64,000 bases of DNA from Gliomastix tumulicola (taxonomy: Eukaryota > Ascomycota > Sordariomycetes > Hypocreales > Bionectriaceae): NCBI GenBank assembly GCA_001599755.1, contig BCHX01000001.1, positions 2,232,001 to 2,296,000 on the forward strand, read 5' to 3'. The position numbers and the translations under genes are program-made. Under the pieces are notes generated by a model that worked only from the letters and a program-made list of their open reading frames with translations, was not told the DNA's origin and made no database searches. Position 1 is the first letter of the stretch; each line of letters starts with the position of its first letter. Below, one piece after another: positions 11,987-24,534 of the stretch.

Positions 11987-13725
11987 TTAGCCCCTCTCGA
12001 GATACCAGTTGTGAGCCAGCTGGTTGGTGAAGTAAGGGAAAGGAGTCGGGACCTCTCCCAGACCCTTCCTGGCCACGGGGTGCCGCAAGTAGACCGCCGC
12101 GCAGATATTGGGGTTCACCTCGAGGTATCGGGGAACGAAGGCGAACGCCGACATGAACGGTCTGGGCCTCCAGGGGGTAGCATAGGGCTTTGAGTCGTCG
12201 ACAGGGTTCTCCGATTCCCGCTTGAGGACTTGTGCCAGGCTCCGCATCTCCTCCTTTGTCATGTCCTCGTAGCCGATGATGTCAATGGCCTTTGCTTTCC
12301 ACTTCTCGTCCACAAGACCCTCCAGCTCGAGGGCCTTGTCGATCATCCTCTGGCGGTTGTATCGTGGCTTGACCGGCTTAGCCTGGTCCCCTTCTTCCCC
12401 TTCAGCTCCTTCGGCCCCTTCTTCGGCAGCGAGGACGCCCTGGAAGCTCTCCCCCTCGAGTTTGAGACTCTTCATGTTGAGCTGCAGCTCGTTGATGAGC
12501 TCGTTGATCTCGATGTCGCCATCCTCCGGGTGCGCCAGGAATTTCTTAGCTGACTTGACGAAATTTCGCAGTCGCACTCTGTTCCGGGCTGACAGCTGAT
12601 CCTTGTCCCTCAGCACGAATTTGACGTCAAGCAGAAGGTTCTCGAGCGCTTGGGCCCTGACAGCCCACTCTCGCTCCTCTGCGGAAACGACTTCTGTCGT
12701 CGTCTCCGCATCTGCACTGCCGCTGGACTCGGCGGCTGCGGTCTCGATAGCCGATTCGCCCTCACTGCCTTCGATGGCCGTCGCCTCGGTTCCATCCTCA
12801 TTGAGCTGGCTCTCCAGCCAGGCATCCTTCTTCGTAGCGATCGCGATTCGTCGTGCAAGTGACTTCTTGGACGCTGCAGTCTTCTGAGCTCCCGTGCCGT
12901 AAAGGACTTTTTCGGTATCGACCTGGAACATGTCGCCGGGGTTGAGCTGGTATGAGGGGTGAACCATCTGGTCTTTTTGTTAGCTCGTGAAAATAGGCAA
13001 CGTGTCACGCAGGGAACTTGAGTGCCGGCTCACCTTCTTTCCGTTGACGGTAACGGCTCCGTGCACGACGAACTGACGGGCCTGCCTGACGCTGCTCGCA
13101 AACAGGGCGCGGAAAATGGCCGTGTCTAGCCGTCGCTCGAGCGGCGCAAAAGTCATCTGCATGTAGGGCGTGATTTCGGAGAGCGGCTTCGACAGCAAGT
13201 TGTTGATGGACAGACGCGCAGTCTTCCGTGCTCGAGGGTGCGAGATGCGAATCCTGTTGCCAAGGGTCGAGCTCGTCCAGAATTTCTCAGCCGTCACTTG
13301 GTTGGTCGTCAGGCCGGAGCCTCGGCCTGCGGCCTGCTCGGCACCGTCGTTGGCACCCAGATAGGCGGGCGGCATGTCGACGACGGACTGAAGGTGTCGC
13401 GAGAACAGGCGCACCCATTTCTTCTCCGGGATGTGATCTCCGTGGTAGGCTCTCGACCTCGACTTTGCATCCCACTTCTGCTGGAAGAATGTCTTGTTCC
13501 CTTTCATCTCCGGTTGGTCACCGGCCATTCGGGCCAGGTTGTACAGGTTGTGCTTGTTCCATGATTGTCGTAGTTTCTGCGAGCCAGTCAGCGTGCGTCC
13601 AGGGGGGGACGGTCATCGCGTAGTCGTGATGCGAGTGGTGGCCAATTGTGTCGTGGACGCAATCGTGTGGGTTTCAATGCACTTACAGGCCTCGACAAGC
13701 TGAAGACTCTCCTGGATTTCCGCAT
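11987..13725 (-). CDS. mitochondrial small-subunit ribosomal protein uS4m (NAM9/MRPS4)
   Basis: Three exons: 13725-13687, 13576-13034 and 12967-11987, all joined in phase 0, giving 520 aa. The 39-nt first exon, missed by a plain frame scan, restores the N-terminus: residues 1-13 run into KLRQSWNKHNLYNLAR, typical of fungal uS4m. The S4 RNA-binding domain starts near residue 161. The splice at residue 194 rebuilds VNGKK followed by MVHPSYQLNPGDMF, the conserved loop of the family. The long C-terminal region is acidic and fungus-specific. The protein binds 12S-like mitochondrial rRNA early in assembly of the 37S subunit. The short basic N-terminus fits direct import without a long presequence. 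It is divergent from CTF18, with only 338 bp between start codons. Confidence 0.93.
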
Positions 13726-14063
13726 CCTGACGGCTGTTTCCTCGGAGCTCAGAGGGAGCTCTTCAAGATGGCATGCGACAAGCTGCTGGTTTCGAGGTCT
13801 GGTGAATCTTGGTCCAAAATTTTAGCCCAGTATCAACGGATAATCTTTATCACGGGTCCGGGATTGTCCGGGCAAAGCACCAAAAAGTGTAAGTGGGGCG
13901 CGTCGCGTCTCGTGTAAGTCAATTAACAGACCGCGTCGCAGTTCATCTGTTCCACCATTGAGATCTCCATGATGTTTCTTCTGCATGAGAGAGCGGCCAA
14001 AACTTTGATCTGACAAGCTGCTTGCTCAAGATTTTAGCAGCATTGGCCACCTGACTCGACACA
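13726..14063. promoter_or_regulatory. shared divergent promoter, uS4m and CTF18
   Basis: 338 bp separate the start codons of two divergent genes, so both promoters must overlap or sit back to back here. I see no clear TATA box. The interval holds no other gene. Confidence 0.6.
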
Positions 14064-17041
14064 ATGTTGTCTTTTTCCACCCCATTGAACCTTCCCCAGG
14101 GTTCATCTCCAACCTCCAAACGCGACAGGCCACACGACTACGATTCTCGACCCAAGCCGAAGCCCCGCGTAGCTGGCCCTTTCGTGGATAGCGACGATGA
14201 GGACGAAGGCGATCATAACAATGACCAAGCCAACATCTCAGGGCCCCCCGAGAAGGCAGACGGCATAGTTGACAATACAACTGAGCACACGGAACCCCCA
14301 GCCAAGAAACAGAGACTCCATCCTGCACACGATGCGGCCCCAGCTCTGCCAAATGGCCCCGAAGCCCCTCAGATTGCAGCCCACGCAGATTCACTGCCAT
14401 CGTGGTCTGCCGGACGCCATTTATTCTCGACCAGTCTTCTGAGCACGTTATCCCCTTCCAACTACACCATCACCACATGCGACGGCACGGCAACCACAGT
14501 CCGAGAGCGGAAGGCCACCACCCAAGCAACATACGAGTCCATGGTAGCATCAAGGTCTAGGACGAAGGAAGGCCGAGCGAAGAAAAGTTACTATGGAATC
14601 GACATCCACGAGCTCATGAGTGCGGCTACGAAAGAGGCGGCCGAGCAACAGCCCAGCAAGCCTGCCACGGCCCACGCCCCTGCACCACCGAAAGAGCCGG
14701 TCAATGTCCCAGGCAAGAAGAGCAAGAAGAATATTCTCTGGACTGAGAAGTACCGAGCTCGAAACTTTATGGATCTATGCGGAGACGACGGGACCAACAG
14801 AAACGTCCTGAGGTGGCTGAAAGGGTGGGATCCGCTCGTCTTCCCTGGGTCTGTCAAGGCGAAGCCGAAGAGGCCAGGAGCGAATCAGGCCCAGGATGAG
14901 AAGCCGCACCGGAAAATTCTCCTGCTCACGGGGCCGCCTGGCTTAGGAAAGACGACATTGGCTCACGTCTGTGCGAGGCAGGCTGGCTACGAAGTGCTCG
15001 AGATCAACGCAAGTGACGATCGCAGCCGCGATGTGGTCAAGAATCGTATCCGCACCAGTCTTGGAACGGAGACTGTCAAGACAGTGAGCAATAACAAGGA
15101 TGGCGAGACGGTCAGGAAGCCAGCGAAGCCCGTGTGCGTCGTGGTGGATGAGGTCGACGGTGTGGTGACAGGCTCTGGAGGCTCCGGCGAGGGTGGCTTT
15201 GTCAGAGCCCTCATCGATCTGGTGCTGCTGGACCAAAAGAACCAGTCCGCTGCCGCCTCGGGTAATCAGGGAGCCAAAAAGAAGAAGAAGGGTGACGATT
15301 TCAGACAGATGCGTCCTCTCATCCTCATCTGCAACGACGTCTACCACCCTTCTCTCCGACCTCTTAGACAGTCGAACCTTGCCGAGATCATCCATTCCGG
15401 CAGGCCTTCCATCGATGCTGTCGTAGGTCGCCTGAGGGCGATCTTCGAAAAGGAGGCGATCCCGTGCGATAGAGACGCAGCGAGAAAGCTTTGCGAGGCC
15501 GCATGGGGCATGACGAGCGGCATTGACGCCAGAAAAGGGGCCGAAAGCACCGTGCAGGGAGATCTGAGAGGCATCATGGTCGTGGGTGAATGGGTGGCCA
15601 GCCGTTTCAGAGCCTCGAGCCCTGCTTCCCCCGGCGAGCGTCTCACCAAGCAATGGATCGAGCAGCATGTCATGGAGGACCTGATGAGCGGTGCAGCGGG
15701 AGCTCGTGGTCTAGGCCGAGGTAGCGCCAAAGACATCGTCAGCCGGCTGTTCATCGAAGGCGGTGGCTTCCCGAGACAGGTGACGCATCTCGCAGAGGCC
15801 AAGCACAAGCACGAGCAGCCCCAAACTGAACTCGGCTTCGGCGAGCAGCAAAAGAAGCATGCCATGGAGCGCCTCGGCCACATGGTAAACGCGAGCGGAG
15901 AGATCAGCCACATCCTGACGGAAGTGTTTGCTGAGTATCCCAACCGCGAGTTCAACGACGATTGTTACCTCACCAAGCCCAACGCGGCATATGACTGGCT
16001 TCACTTCCATGATTCTTGTCAGTCACGGCTCTACTCGAGCCAGGAGTGGGAACTCGCCCCCTATCTCAGCCAGCCTGTGCTCGCCTGCCACCATCTGTTC
16101 GCTTCGCCCAAGAGGGTTAATCTCACAATGGGCCACGACAGGCGTTGGGGGGCGGATGCTGAGAAAGAGGCAGATGCAGTGCCGGTTCCCTTCACAGGGC
16201 CAAGGGCAGACTATCAAGCCCATGAGGCTGAGAAGGAGAACCGAGCGCAGCTGCAGTTGATCCAGGCCCAGCTAAAGCCGACGCTGTCACGGTCTTTCCG
16301 GAGCGCCGAGGACATCGCTGTCGAATTTCTGCCGTACTTGGTTCGCCTGGTGTCGCCAGACGTGAAGCCAGTTGTTGTCGGTGGCAGCCAGGGTTCAACA
16401 GCCACAGTACGCCGTCAGGCCGAGAAGGAGCTCGTACAGCGAGCATCAGAGGTCCTCGCCGAGGTGGGAATCACCCTGGAAAAGGGCAAGATCGAAAGTG
16501 AGTCTCTCGCTAGCCGAGGACCGCAATTCGTATATCGATTAGAACCGTACGTCATCTCCATCATGATCCTGGTTTCCCGCAGGACGATGCTAATAGTACT
16601 TATCACAGAGACTTGGATGCACTGTCCGCCTTTGAAACGGGCATCAACCTCATCTCAGCACAGGCACCAACGCGATACGCCGTGCGGCAAGTCCTCGACC
16701 AGGAGCTGCAGCGCACTCTTGCTCTCCGGAACACACAAGCAAGACAAGCCCGCTCCAGAGCCGGTGGTGACGGAGATGCCGATGCGGTGCCCGTGCCCGT
16801 GCCCATGCTGTCAGCACTCGACAACAAGGAGAATATGGTTGCAGAAGCCAAAGCAGTCACCTTGGTCAAGAAGGACTTCTTCGGGAGGATCATCGAGGCG
16901 AAACCTCTGGCTGAACTTGACCGAAACAGCGAGAAGAGGGCGAGGCGTGAGGAGCGCAAGGTCTGGGTGACGTTCCATGAAGGATTAAACAACGCTGTGC
17001 GGAAGCCGATATCTCTCGGCGAGTTTCTGCGGGGGCTATAG
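14064..17041 (+). CDS. ctf18: Ctf18, large subunit of the alternative RFC clamp loader
   Basis: Two exons, 14064-16546 and 16609-17041, joined by a 62-bp intron (GTACGT donor, CACAG acceptor). The split Pro codon restores RLEPDLDALSAFE. The product is 971 aa. An AAA+ ATPase module shows Walker A GPPGLGKTT at residues 290-298 and Walker B VVVDEVDG with D362 and E363. The C-terminus carries the Ctf18-specific block VWVTFHEGLNNAVRKPISL. Before the ATPase is a low-complexity acidic N-terminal region of about 220 residues. Ctf18 pairs with Dcc1, Ctf8 and Rfc2-5 to load or unload PCNA, and supports sister-chromatid cohesion and the replication checkpoint in the nucleus. Without splicing, the frame runs on to 16970 with an unrelated tail, so the intron model is clearly preferred. 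Confidence 0.95.
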
Positions 17042-17257
17042 GCGAGGGTGGCTGACTTGGGTTATCCCGCTCGAGATGACTATTATGACTAGCAGTAGGA
17101 GTAGGAAAGGGGGGGACAGGATAATGATGTGATTTCTATTCTGACTTCTTAGGTGTATATGCAAAATAGAGGCAAGCGCTTTCCCCAGGTTATCTAAAAG
17201 CAATAGCGTATTATCCATACATGTATATCCTGCCCAACCGAGTAGCCCTCTCTCCGT
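17042..17257. other. convergent 3' interval, CTF18 and FMN dehydrogenase
   Basis: Only 216 bp lie between the stop codons of two convergent genes, so their 3' UTRs probably overlap. Nothing else is visible. Confidence 0.5.
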
Positions 17258-19036
17258 CTACAGCTTCGACTTCGGCCTCTGAGCCGGGACGGCCAGAGGA
17301 TCGTAGACGGTCGACGAGAGGTGATCGGTCGGCGTCGAATTCGAGTGCGTGAAGAGCGCCCGCGTGTCCAGCAGGCTCGGGTTCAGCTCGGCGACGCTCG
17401 TGCACCCGATCAGCCGCATGTTCATCTCCATCTCGTCCTTGAGCAGCTGGATGGCGCGGTCGACGCCGTCCTGGCCGTACGCGCTCATGGCGTACAGGAA
17501 CGGGCGGCCGATGCCCACGCCCTTGGCACCCAGGCACAGCGCCTTGATGATGTCGGTGGCGCGGCGCACGCCGCCGTCGATGTAGATCTCGATCTTGTCC
17601 TGCAAGCCCATCTCGCGCAGGACCGGCATCGTCTCGGCGAGCACCTCGATGCCCGAGCGCGCAAAGTCGAGCTGGCGGCCGCCGTGGTTGGACAGCACGA
17701 CGCCGTGGACGCCGGCCTCGACGGCCTTGAGCACGTCCTCGACGCGCTGCACGCCCTTGAGGATGATGGGCATCTTGGTGATGCTCAGGAACCAGGGGAT
17801 GTCGGCCCAGCTGAGCGCCGGGTCGATGAAGCTGGAGATGGCGCGCGCCGCGCCCTGGCTGTTGTCCGTGCTCTGCCCGGACTGCACGCTCGTCCCCGGG
17901 TCGTCGAACTTGGACCGCATGTCCTTCTCGCGCCGGCCCAGCTGCGGCGCGTCGACGGTGATGAAGAGGCCCTTGCACCCGCGGGACTCGGCGTGCTGCA
18001 CGATGCGCCGCGTGATCTCGCGGTCCTTGTTGACGTACAGCTGCAGCCACTGCACCTGGTCCCCGCGCCGCGCGTCGACGATCTCGTCGAAGGAGCACGA
18101 GGCCAGCGTCGGGATCATCTGCACGACGTCGTGCTTGTGCGCCGACCGCGTGAGCACGACCTCGCCCTCCGGGTTGCCGAGCTTGCCGAGCGCCGTGGCC
18201 GTGATGTACAGCGGGATGGAGACGGGCGTGCCGAGCATGGTCGTTGAGAAGTCGACCTTCTCGACGTTGACGAGGACCTGCGGGCGGAACCAGATGCGGT
18301 GGAAGGCGCTGTGGTTCTCTCTCATGGTCTGGAGGTAGTAGTCAGTACACTGTACCTATCCTTCCCCCTCCCCCGTTTCTCTCCCTCCCGCCTAACTAGG
18401 CGAGTGTGTGAAGGTCACTTACAATCTCATCATCCGCAGCACTCGAGTAGTACCCCCACGCCGTCTTCTTCATGATGCGCCGCGCCACCGCCTCAAAGTC
18501 GTGCAGGTTGTAGCACTGCTCCAGCAGCGGCTTCTGCGCGATCCTCTCCAGCCGCCCGGCCTCGTCCGGGTCGACCTCCTTGGCCTCCTGCTCGACGGTG
18601 CCCATGTCCACGGCGCCGAGATGCTTGGAAGCGTCGAGGTACTTGTCCAGCGTGTCTGGCGGGTGGATGGGGTCGAACTCCTCGGTGGCGTCCTTGCCCT
18701 GCGGTGCATGTGTCAGTGCTTGCGTCTCTCTCATCCGGTGAGTTGGCTGGGCTCGTTTTCTCACGGCATATTTCAGGATGATCTTCTGACCTCCGGGATG
18801 CTCTGTTGCCAGTGTCAGTCATGTCATTGGCCTTGTGACGTAGTACTAGTAGGCAGTGGCGGTGGACGCAGCACTCACCAGGGAGGAACTCGGTCACATC
18901 GTATGCTTTGCCCTGCAATTGTCTTGTCAGTCCAACATCGCCAGACTCAACACTTTTCATTCTCACTCACGTGGACAATGACCCAGCACGACTTGGCATT
19001 GTTGTGCTGGGCGACCTCGCTGCCCTTCAACGCCAT
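17258..19036 (-). CDS. flavocytochrome b2-like FMN alpha-hydroxy-acid dehydrogenase with PTS1
   Basis: Five exons: 19036-18971, 18912-18879, 18802-18765, 18698-18423 and 18328-17258, giving 494 aa. The two 34- and 38-nt microexons are needed to rebuild the cytochrome b5 domain (residues 1-80): HPGG at 35-38 gives one haem ligand. An FMN-dependent dehydrogenase domain fills residues 110-480. The catalytic base lies in SNHGGRQ, His about 353, and the FMN-phosphate region in DGGVRRATDIIKAL. Family members oxidise L-lactate or related 2-hydroxy acids and pass electrons to cytochrome c. Yeast Cyb2 sits in the intermembrane space. This protein has no room for a mitochondrial presequence and ends in SKL, a textbook peroxisomal signal. 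The substrate is unknown: lactate, glycolate and mandelate are possible. Confidence 0.92.
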
Positions 19037-19596
19037 GCTGTGCGACCGAACGCTCTAGTACAGGGTAATTGAGCAACAGGAGAAGAAGAAGAGAATGAGG
19101 GGAACGACGATGATGAGTGAAGGTAAGGTATGGATGTTTGTATGTACTCTGGGGAATTCTTAAATAGACCAGCGCTATCTCATGGAAAATGACCCTGGAG
19201 AATCGGCATCACCACCGAGCCGGGAATACTGCATGCAGGAGAGAACAAACGACAGTGTCGGTCGGATAGCAGCCGTCCATACACGACGCAGCTAAAAGTA
19301 ATTGGACAATCAGAGTCCATGACGCCCCGGCGAATCGGCGGCTATTCCCCGCACGGTCAATCTCGGTCCAACTCGGTCTAATGGGCCGCGAGAGATCGTC
19401 ACTGTCTTTGACCCGAAAAACACATGACACGCGCGAAAACCTGCGTCTTTCATCGCTCTCGTCTGCGCCAATTGACTATGTGCGTGCTACGTGGGCCTCT
19501 AAGCTAGTAGATATGTCTAGCCCCAGTCCCATCTCCTCGTTCTTCGTCCTTCTTCCCCAGGTCTCCCCATACATGCTATGAACCCGCTCGTCCTCT
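19037..19596. other. intergenic, promoter of the FMN dehydrogenase
   Basis: 560 bp between the start of the FMN dehydrogenase and the stop of the BRO1 gene, both on the minus strand. It should hold the dehydrogenase promoter and the BRO1 terminator. No gene is seen. Confidence 0.5.
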
Positions 19597-22500
19597 TTAC
19601 TTCCAAGCGTTGAGTCCTGCCCAAGGATCATGTTGTTGCGGCTGCTGTTGGGCCTGACCTCCCTGGGGATATCCATAGCCTTGCTGCGGCTGCTGCTGCT
19701 GCTGCTGTTGCTGCCCGCCGTAATGCATCGTCTGCTGAGGCCCCAGCGGCGGAGGTCCGGGCGGTGGCGGGGGAGGGACATAACCCGCGGGGACGAACCC
19801 TGACTGGCTCTGCGAGTGCTGGTGCTGATGTTGCTGATGTTGATGCTGCGTGCTCGGCGGCGCCCCGTATGTCCCATAGCCCTGCACCTGTCCGAACGAT
19901 GTCTGATTCGGTGGCGGTGACGTCGGGCCTCTCATGGCATTCATGCCAAAGGTCGTCTGGTTGGGCGGAGGCGATGTCGGTCCTGGAGTCCGCCCGTACT
20001 GGCTGGGATTGTAGGCTGCCTGCTGGTACATGTTGACCTGAGGCTGGCCGTATGTCTGTCCACCTTGCGACGGACTCGTGTACCCCTGATACGGCTGCTG
20101 GGGCGCGTTGTACTGGTTTGGAGGCGGAGACGTCGGGACTTGATACTGGCCCGGCGCCTGGTAGCTCTGCTGCCCGTACCGCGGTGCCTGTCCTGGCTGG
20201 AAGAGAGGCGTCGGCGTCGGCCGTCCTGAGTGTGGCCGAGGTGGCGATGCCGGCGTGTCCATTGACATGCGCTCCATCAGACCCTTGAGTCGCTCCTGTT
20301 CGAGCTCCGCCTGAGCCGACTTGTTCGACGACTTCTTCTCCTCGATCTGATTCAGCAGTTGAGCACCCTCCGACCTCCGGTTGTTAACAAACGAATCGAC
20401 GTTCTTCTCTAGGCTCTCCACTGTCTCCTTCATCTCCGCATACCAGTTCTTAGCCCCGTGGAGACCAGCTTCGAGATCTAGGAACTCCTGGTACGCCCGC
20501 TTATACTTGTTGATGACAGACGATCGTGTCCTCTGGATCGTCTCATATTTGCTCTGCTCAGACCGCACCCGCTTATCCTGTAGGAGGCTGTTGAACGCCG
20601 CCGTGAGCTCCTTCATAAGCGCAGACTGCTTGTGGTTCGCCTGCAGGAGGCGGTTCTGATATGAGCGGAACTTCTCCAGCTCCTGTTGGAATAACTGTGT
20701 TTCGTAACTCGAGATTGACTTCTTGTTCAGAATGAGGATTTGTGTGATATCGTCGGTGTGCACCTGGATATAGAGGGTCAGCTTCTGGACACAAGTGTCG
20801 AATACAACGTATAGCTCGACTTACCTTCTCCTTGAGGTCCTTCAGGGTAGCGTTCCGTTCCTTCTTCACCTGATTCAGCTGCTTCAGGGTATCCTCCACC
20901 CTAGCAATCTGGTCTACCACGCTCATGCCGCCCTCACCGAAATCAGCCTCCAGCAGATTCGGCTCTGCCGTCGACGGGCTTGCATTGTTGCTGGCCTTCC
21001 CCTTGGCCTGTGACACGGCCCTCTGGAAGAGCTGGTCTACCGTGTCCTCCTGGATGGCGAACCGCATCTCGTCGAATTCCGTCTCGTTCTGCCTCAGCTT
21101 CTGGGAGAGCTGCTTGTCGCTCCTCATCGCCTCCTCGAGGGCTTCTCGGTAGCTCCTGATGTCACCCCGCAGCGTCGTCGTGAGCCGTGAGCTCGGCTGC
21201 TGCGTCCACTCGTCCACGTATTTTGACCTCATCTTCTCGCAGACGCTCTCCTCCATATCGAGCTGCTTGGAGCTCTTATCCAGGACCCCGACTATAGAGT
21301 CTCTCTCCAGGCTCAGTAGTTCGAAGATGGCCACTGGGTTCTCATGGCCTGCAACATCCTCACACCACTGGCGGAAGTCCTCGTCGGGAAGGATATCCTG
21401 GTCAAATCCGCCCTTCAAGACTTGTAGGGCCCCAGGGAGCCTCAGATAGTCCAGGCTCGCCGCCATTTCGCCATTTGCTGTGTCGACCTTTTCTGTCTCG
21501 GCTCTCACGAGCTTCGCCTTTTCCTCATCATATAGACTTGCTGATTCCGTAACAGAGAAAGGGACAATCTTTGCAAACAGGTCCGGTCCCGTAATCCTGG
21601 AGATATCTTGGCCAGCATATAGTTCACTAACGGGGATTGGTTTCGAAGCTGGGAGCTTCGCGATCTGTTCCAAACTGGCCTCGGCTGGGACAGTCTGGTG
21701 ATAGATGTAGTCATTGTCCTTCCCGAGGCCCTGCAGCTTCTCCTTGACCGTCGAGGTGTGCCGTTTCGTGAGGGCTTGCAAAAGGGTGCCCGACTCAGCG
21801 CTCAAGTTCGAGCTAGGAGGAACAGAGCTTGGAAAATTCTTGGCCACTCGCTCAGCTTCCTTAGCCAGCCCCTCCGCAGACTGAAGTCGCGCGACAGCAC
21901 TGCCATACTGGCTCGCCTCTTCGTCGGCTAGAGCTTGGTAGTACTGGGCCATCGAGTTGAGTAGGTTTGCCTTGACCTGAACCATGGTCAACCAGACCTT
22001 CTCAAATATCGCCTTGTTGACGTTCTCCTGCACGCCCTCGAGGGCCTGGGCGTAGAGATATCCTGCCTGCGCCGCCAACTTGGCCAGCAGCCCGACCTTT
22101 TTCTTGTCCGTTGCCTGCTTCTCGAGGAAGATCTCCTGGGCCTGCGCCAACGTGATATGTATGAGGGTCTTGACGGTCTCCCTGCTGAGGTCCGAGGACG
22201 GGGCATGGAGGAAGTTTTCGTTGATATATGTGAACATGCCGGCCGAGGCCTGGAAGGAGTGATAGGCGGCCTTGAGGGCGGACTCGTCGGAGCGGTTCTG
22301 GAAGGCGGCGTGGCAGGAGAGGACGGCGGATATGTTGAATATGATGGATGCCTTTTCGAATGCTAATGAATATTGTGCCGTCGCCTTGTGTGTAAAAGCG
22401 TCGAACCTGCACGGCGCATCCAGGTTAGCTCAAGACAGCATCCAAGGGCTGGGGAAGAGGGCAACGCACCATGTAAAAGAGATCTTGATGTGCTGTTCAT

Positions 22501-22747
22501 CAACAGGGAACCGCAGGTCGAGCAGCTCAAGCTGGCCATAATAGCGGTAGAGCATGTCCCTCCCTGTGGTGCTCTCCTTCCCAGCACCACGTATATCCTG
22601 CCTCAGACGGTTGAGAGTAGCGCACTCCTCGGCATAGCGCTCCGGGTCATCGCCGTAGGTATCCTGGATATAGCTCTTGAGCGGCGCCACCCAGTCAATC
22701 TCGTTGGTGGCCTTGAGAGGCACCGAGATCATGGGCGACTGCGTCAT
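19597..22747 (-). CDS. bro1: BRO1/ALIX-like vacuolar sorting protein
   Basis: Three exons: 22747-22470, 22406-20825 and 20763-19597 (introns of 63 and 61 bp), giving 1008 aa. The first splice rebuilds FTWFDAFTHKATAQY, and the second joins LKDLKEK to VHTDDITQ. An N-terminal BRO1 domain (about residues 5-390) opens with PLKATNEIDW, matching fungal Bro1 rather than PalA/Rim20. A helical V domain (about 400-740) binds ubiquitin or YPxL-type ligands in relatives. The last 250 residues are a Pro/Gln/Tyr-rich tail with repeated TSPPPNQ units and poly-Gln. Bro1 works with ESCRT-III (Snf7) and recruits the deubiquitinase Doa4 at endosomes during multivesicular-body sorting. The first intron's GTGCGT donor is non-optimal, but protein continuity leaves little doubt. 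Confidence 0.93.
19920..20150 (-). repeat. TSPPPNQ repeats in the BRO1 tail
   Basis: The Pro-rich region of BRO1 carries several copies of a short SPPPNQ motif, followed downstream by a poly-Gln tract (about 19681-19712). Such tails bind SH3/WW-type or ESCRT partners in ALIX proteins. Here the partners are unknown. Confidence 0.75.
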
Positions 22748-24534
22748 CTTGTGCGACGGACAGCGCGACGGCGAGTCTCGAGGGAGCCCGGGAGGAGCGA
22801 CTGCATGCAGTGTCCAAGTTGTTCTCGCGGCGATGGTTGGAGGAAAGACGAAAGAGGAGGAAGAGGAGGGGAAGTCGTCGCGAGGTGGTTGGCCGGTGAC
22901 CTGGGATGTCGGACAGGGCTGGCTGCTTGGGGGCGGCGGATGTAGACCGTTTTCCAGGTACGGCCCAGGGTATGCGCAACGCGAGCAATAGGTGCAGTAG
23001 GCCGCAGGCAAGGATACGCCTAGTTATTCGTTTCTGGTTTCTGGAACAGGGCCGCCTGTCATGCGGCCAGGTTTCGCTATTCGTGGGGGAAGGGCGGTTT
23101 GGAGACGGAGGAAGCTTTGACGGCCGATGCGAGGTGATTGGCGGGGAAGATGGACGGTCAACGGCGTGAAGCCAATGACGAGGGGACGCCGTAAGCAGTG
23201 GGTTTTCCGTTTCACTTATGCGCTCAGCGATGCAGCCCGTTCTTGTGCTGCCTGGGACGAAGCTACCAGGCTTCACTGAATTGGCTCATCAAGATTAAAG
23301 CCAGAGGGGAGGTAGAAAGAGTGAGACGGTCGGGTACGGGAAGCGGGGGAGTAGGTGACAGTCAATCAAGGTCTTGTCGTGGACCTGTCTCCGTTGATTC
23401 TACAAGCACCTCAGGCTATTACAGGCCTAAGCTTACAGGTAATACCTTACCTGGACCTTTTGGCGCCACCGCAGCAGGCAGGTCAGGTACCGATTGGAGC
23501 TGCTGCCAGATAGCTGGAAGATACCCGACTGATTACGAGAACGAGCTTTCAGGTACCAATCCTGCTTGATGACCATCTTGTCAGGTCAGGCTCGCCTCGA
23601 ACCAGATTCCTCTTGCTATCACTTATAGGCGCCAATAAGGTGGTGCTGGCGGTGGCGGTGGCAGGTGAGCTGGCAGATGAGCTGCAGCGATCCCGACAGG
23701 GGAGGCCACTATGACGCACAGCGTGAACACCTCGCCCCAGCGGTCAAGTGCAGCGACGACGACACAGCATCAAGGCCGTAGACTACAGATGGAGATTGAG
23801 ACTCAGATTAAAATGAGGACGCCCGGTCTAGTCTGGTCCTAATTTCATGAGGCTGAAGAGGTCGTGACGAGATACGCCAGAACGTCCTGCCTCCAGCGGT
23901 TTATTAATACCTGGAACCACCAACCCCACTATAACCGCCGAGTCCAGCCCAAGTTCGGCGCTTAACTCTTCACCAACAGATTCATCCTCTCTCAACGCCG
24001 CCATTGGACCGCGTTAGTGCCCAACAAAACCGCTTCCAGCTGCCGACAGCGTACCAAGGCCAGAGCATGAATCGCAGTACGTCCCATCCCCCCCCTCATC
24101 TCCCGTCTTCAGCCCGTCCGGAGCGATAGGAAGCGAGAAAAAGATGGTAGATGGGCGGACGGGGGCGGCTTATGCATGTGACGAGACAAGGACGAGCTCT
24201 GTGACGGCCATCGGCAACCTCATTGGCTGGCGCTTGTCACTGGCTTCATATAACGATACGATACCATCATCGGCCCGGACCACGCATTCAGCAGGTGTGT
24301 GGCTAGACTCCCGCTTCCAATCGATTCCTCCCGATTCCCTGTTTCTCGCTTCTTGGTCCTGCAGGCGACAGGGACAGGCAGTGCAGCCCATGAGGACCCC
24401 ATGCGACAGCCTATCACTGAGGTAGGAATCGAATCGATCATCCGAAATCATATTCATTAAGGTATCAAATGCCTAAGAAACAGCCGCAATAACCGCAGCT
24501 CCCCGGCTTTCACCAGCCAGTGTCACGTACCATC
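22748..24534. other. intergenic, upstream of BRO1 and downstream of PLD
   Basis: About 1.8 kb without a supported gene. It must include the BRO1 promoter (minus strand) and the PLD 3' flank. The part near 23400-23560 contains several AGGTA/CCTGT-like short repeats. A start-like ATG at 24067 followed by GTACGT could be a first exon, but I found no second exon to join to it. Confidence 0.45.

Noticed and set aside
24067..24080. ATG followed by GTACGT, possible first exon of a small gene
   Set aside because: The ATG-AATCGCA-GTACGT layout is inviting, but I could not find a downstream acceptor and exon giving a conserved-looking protein.
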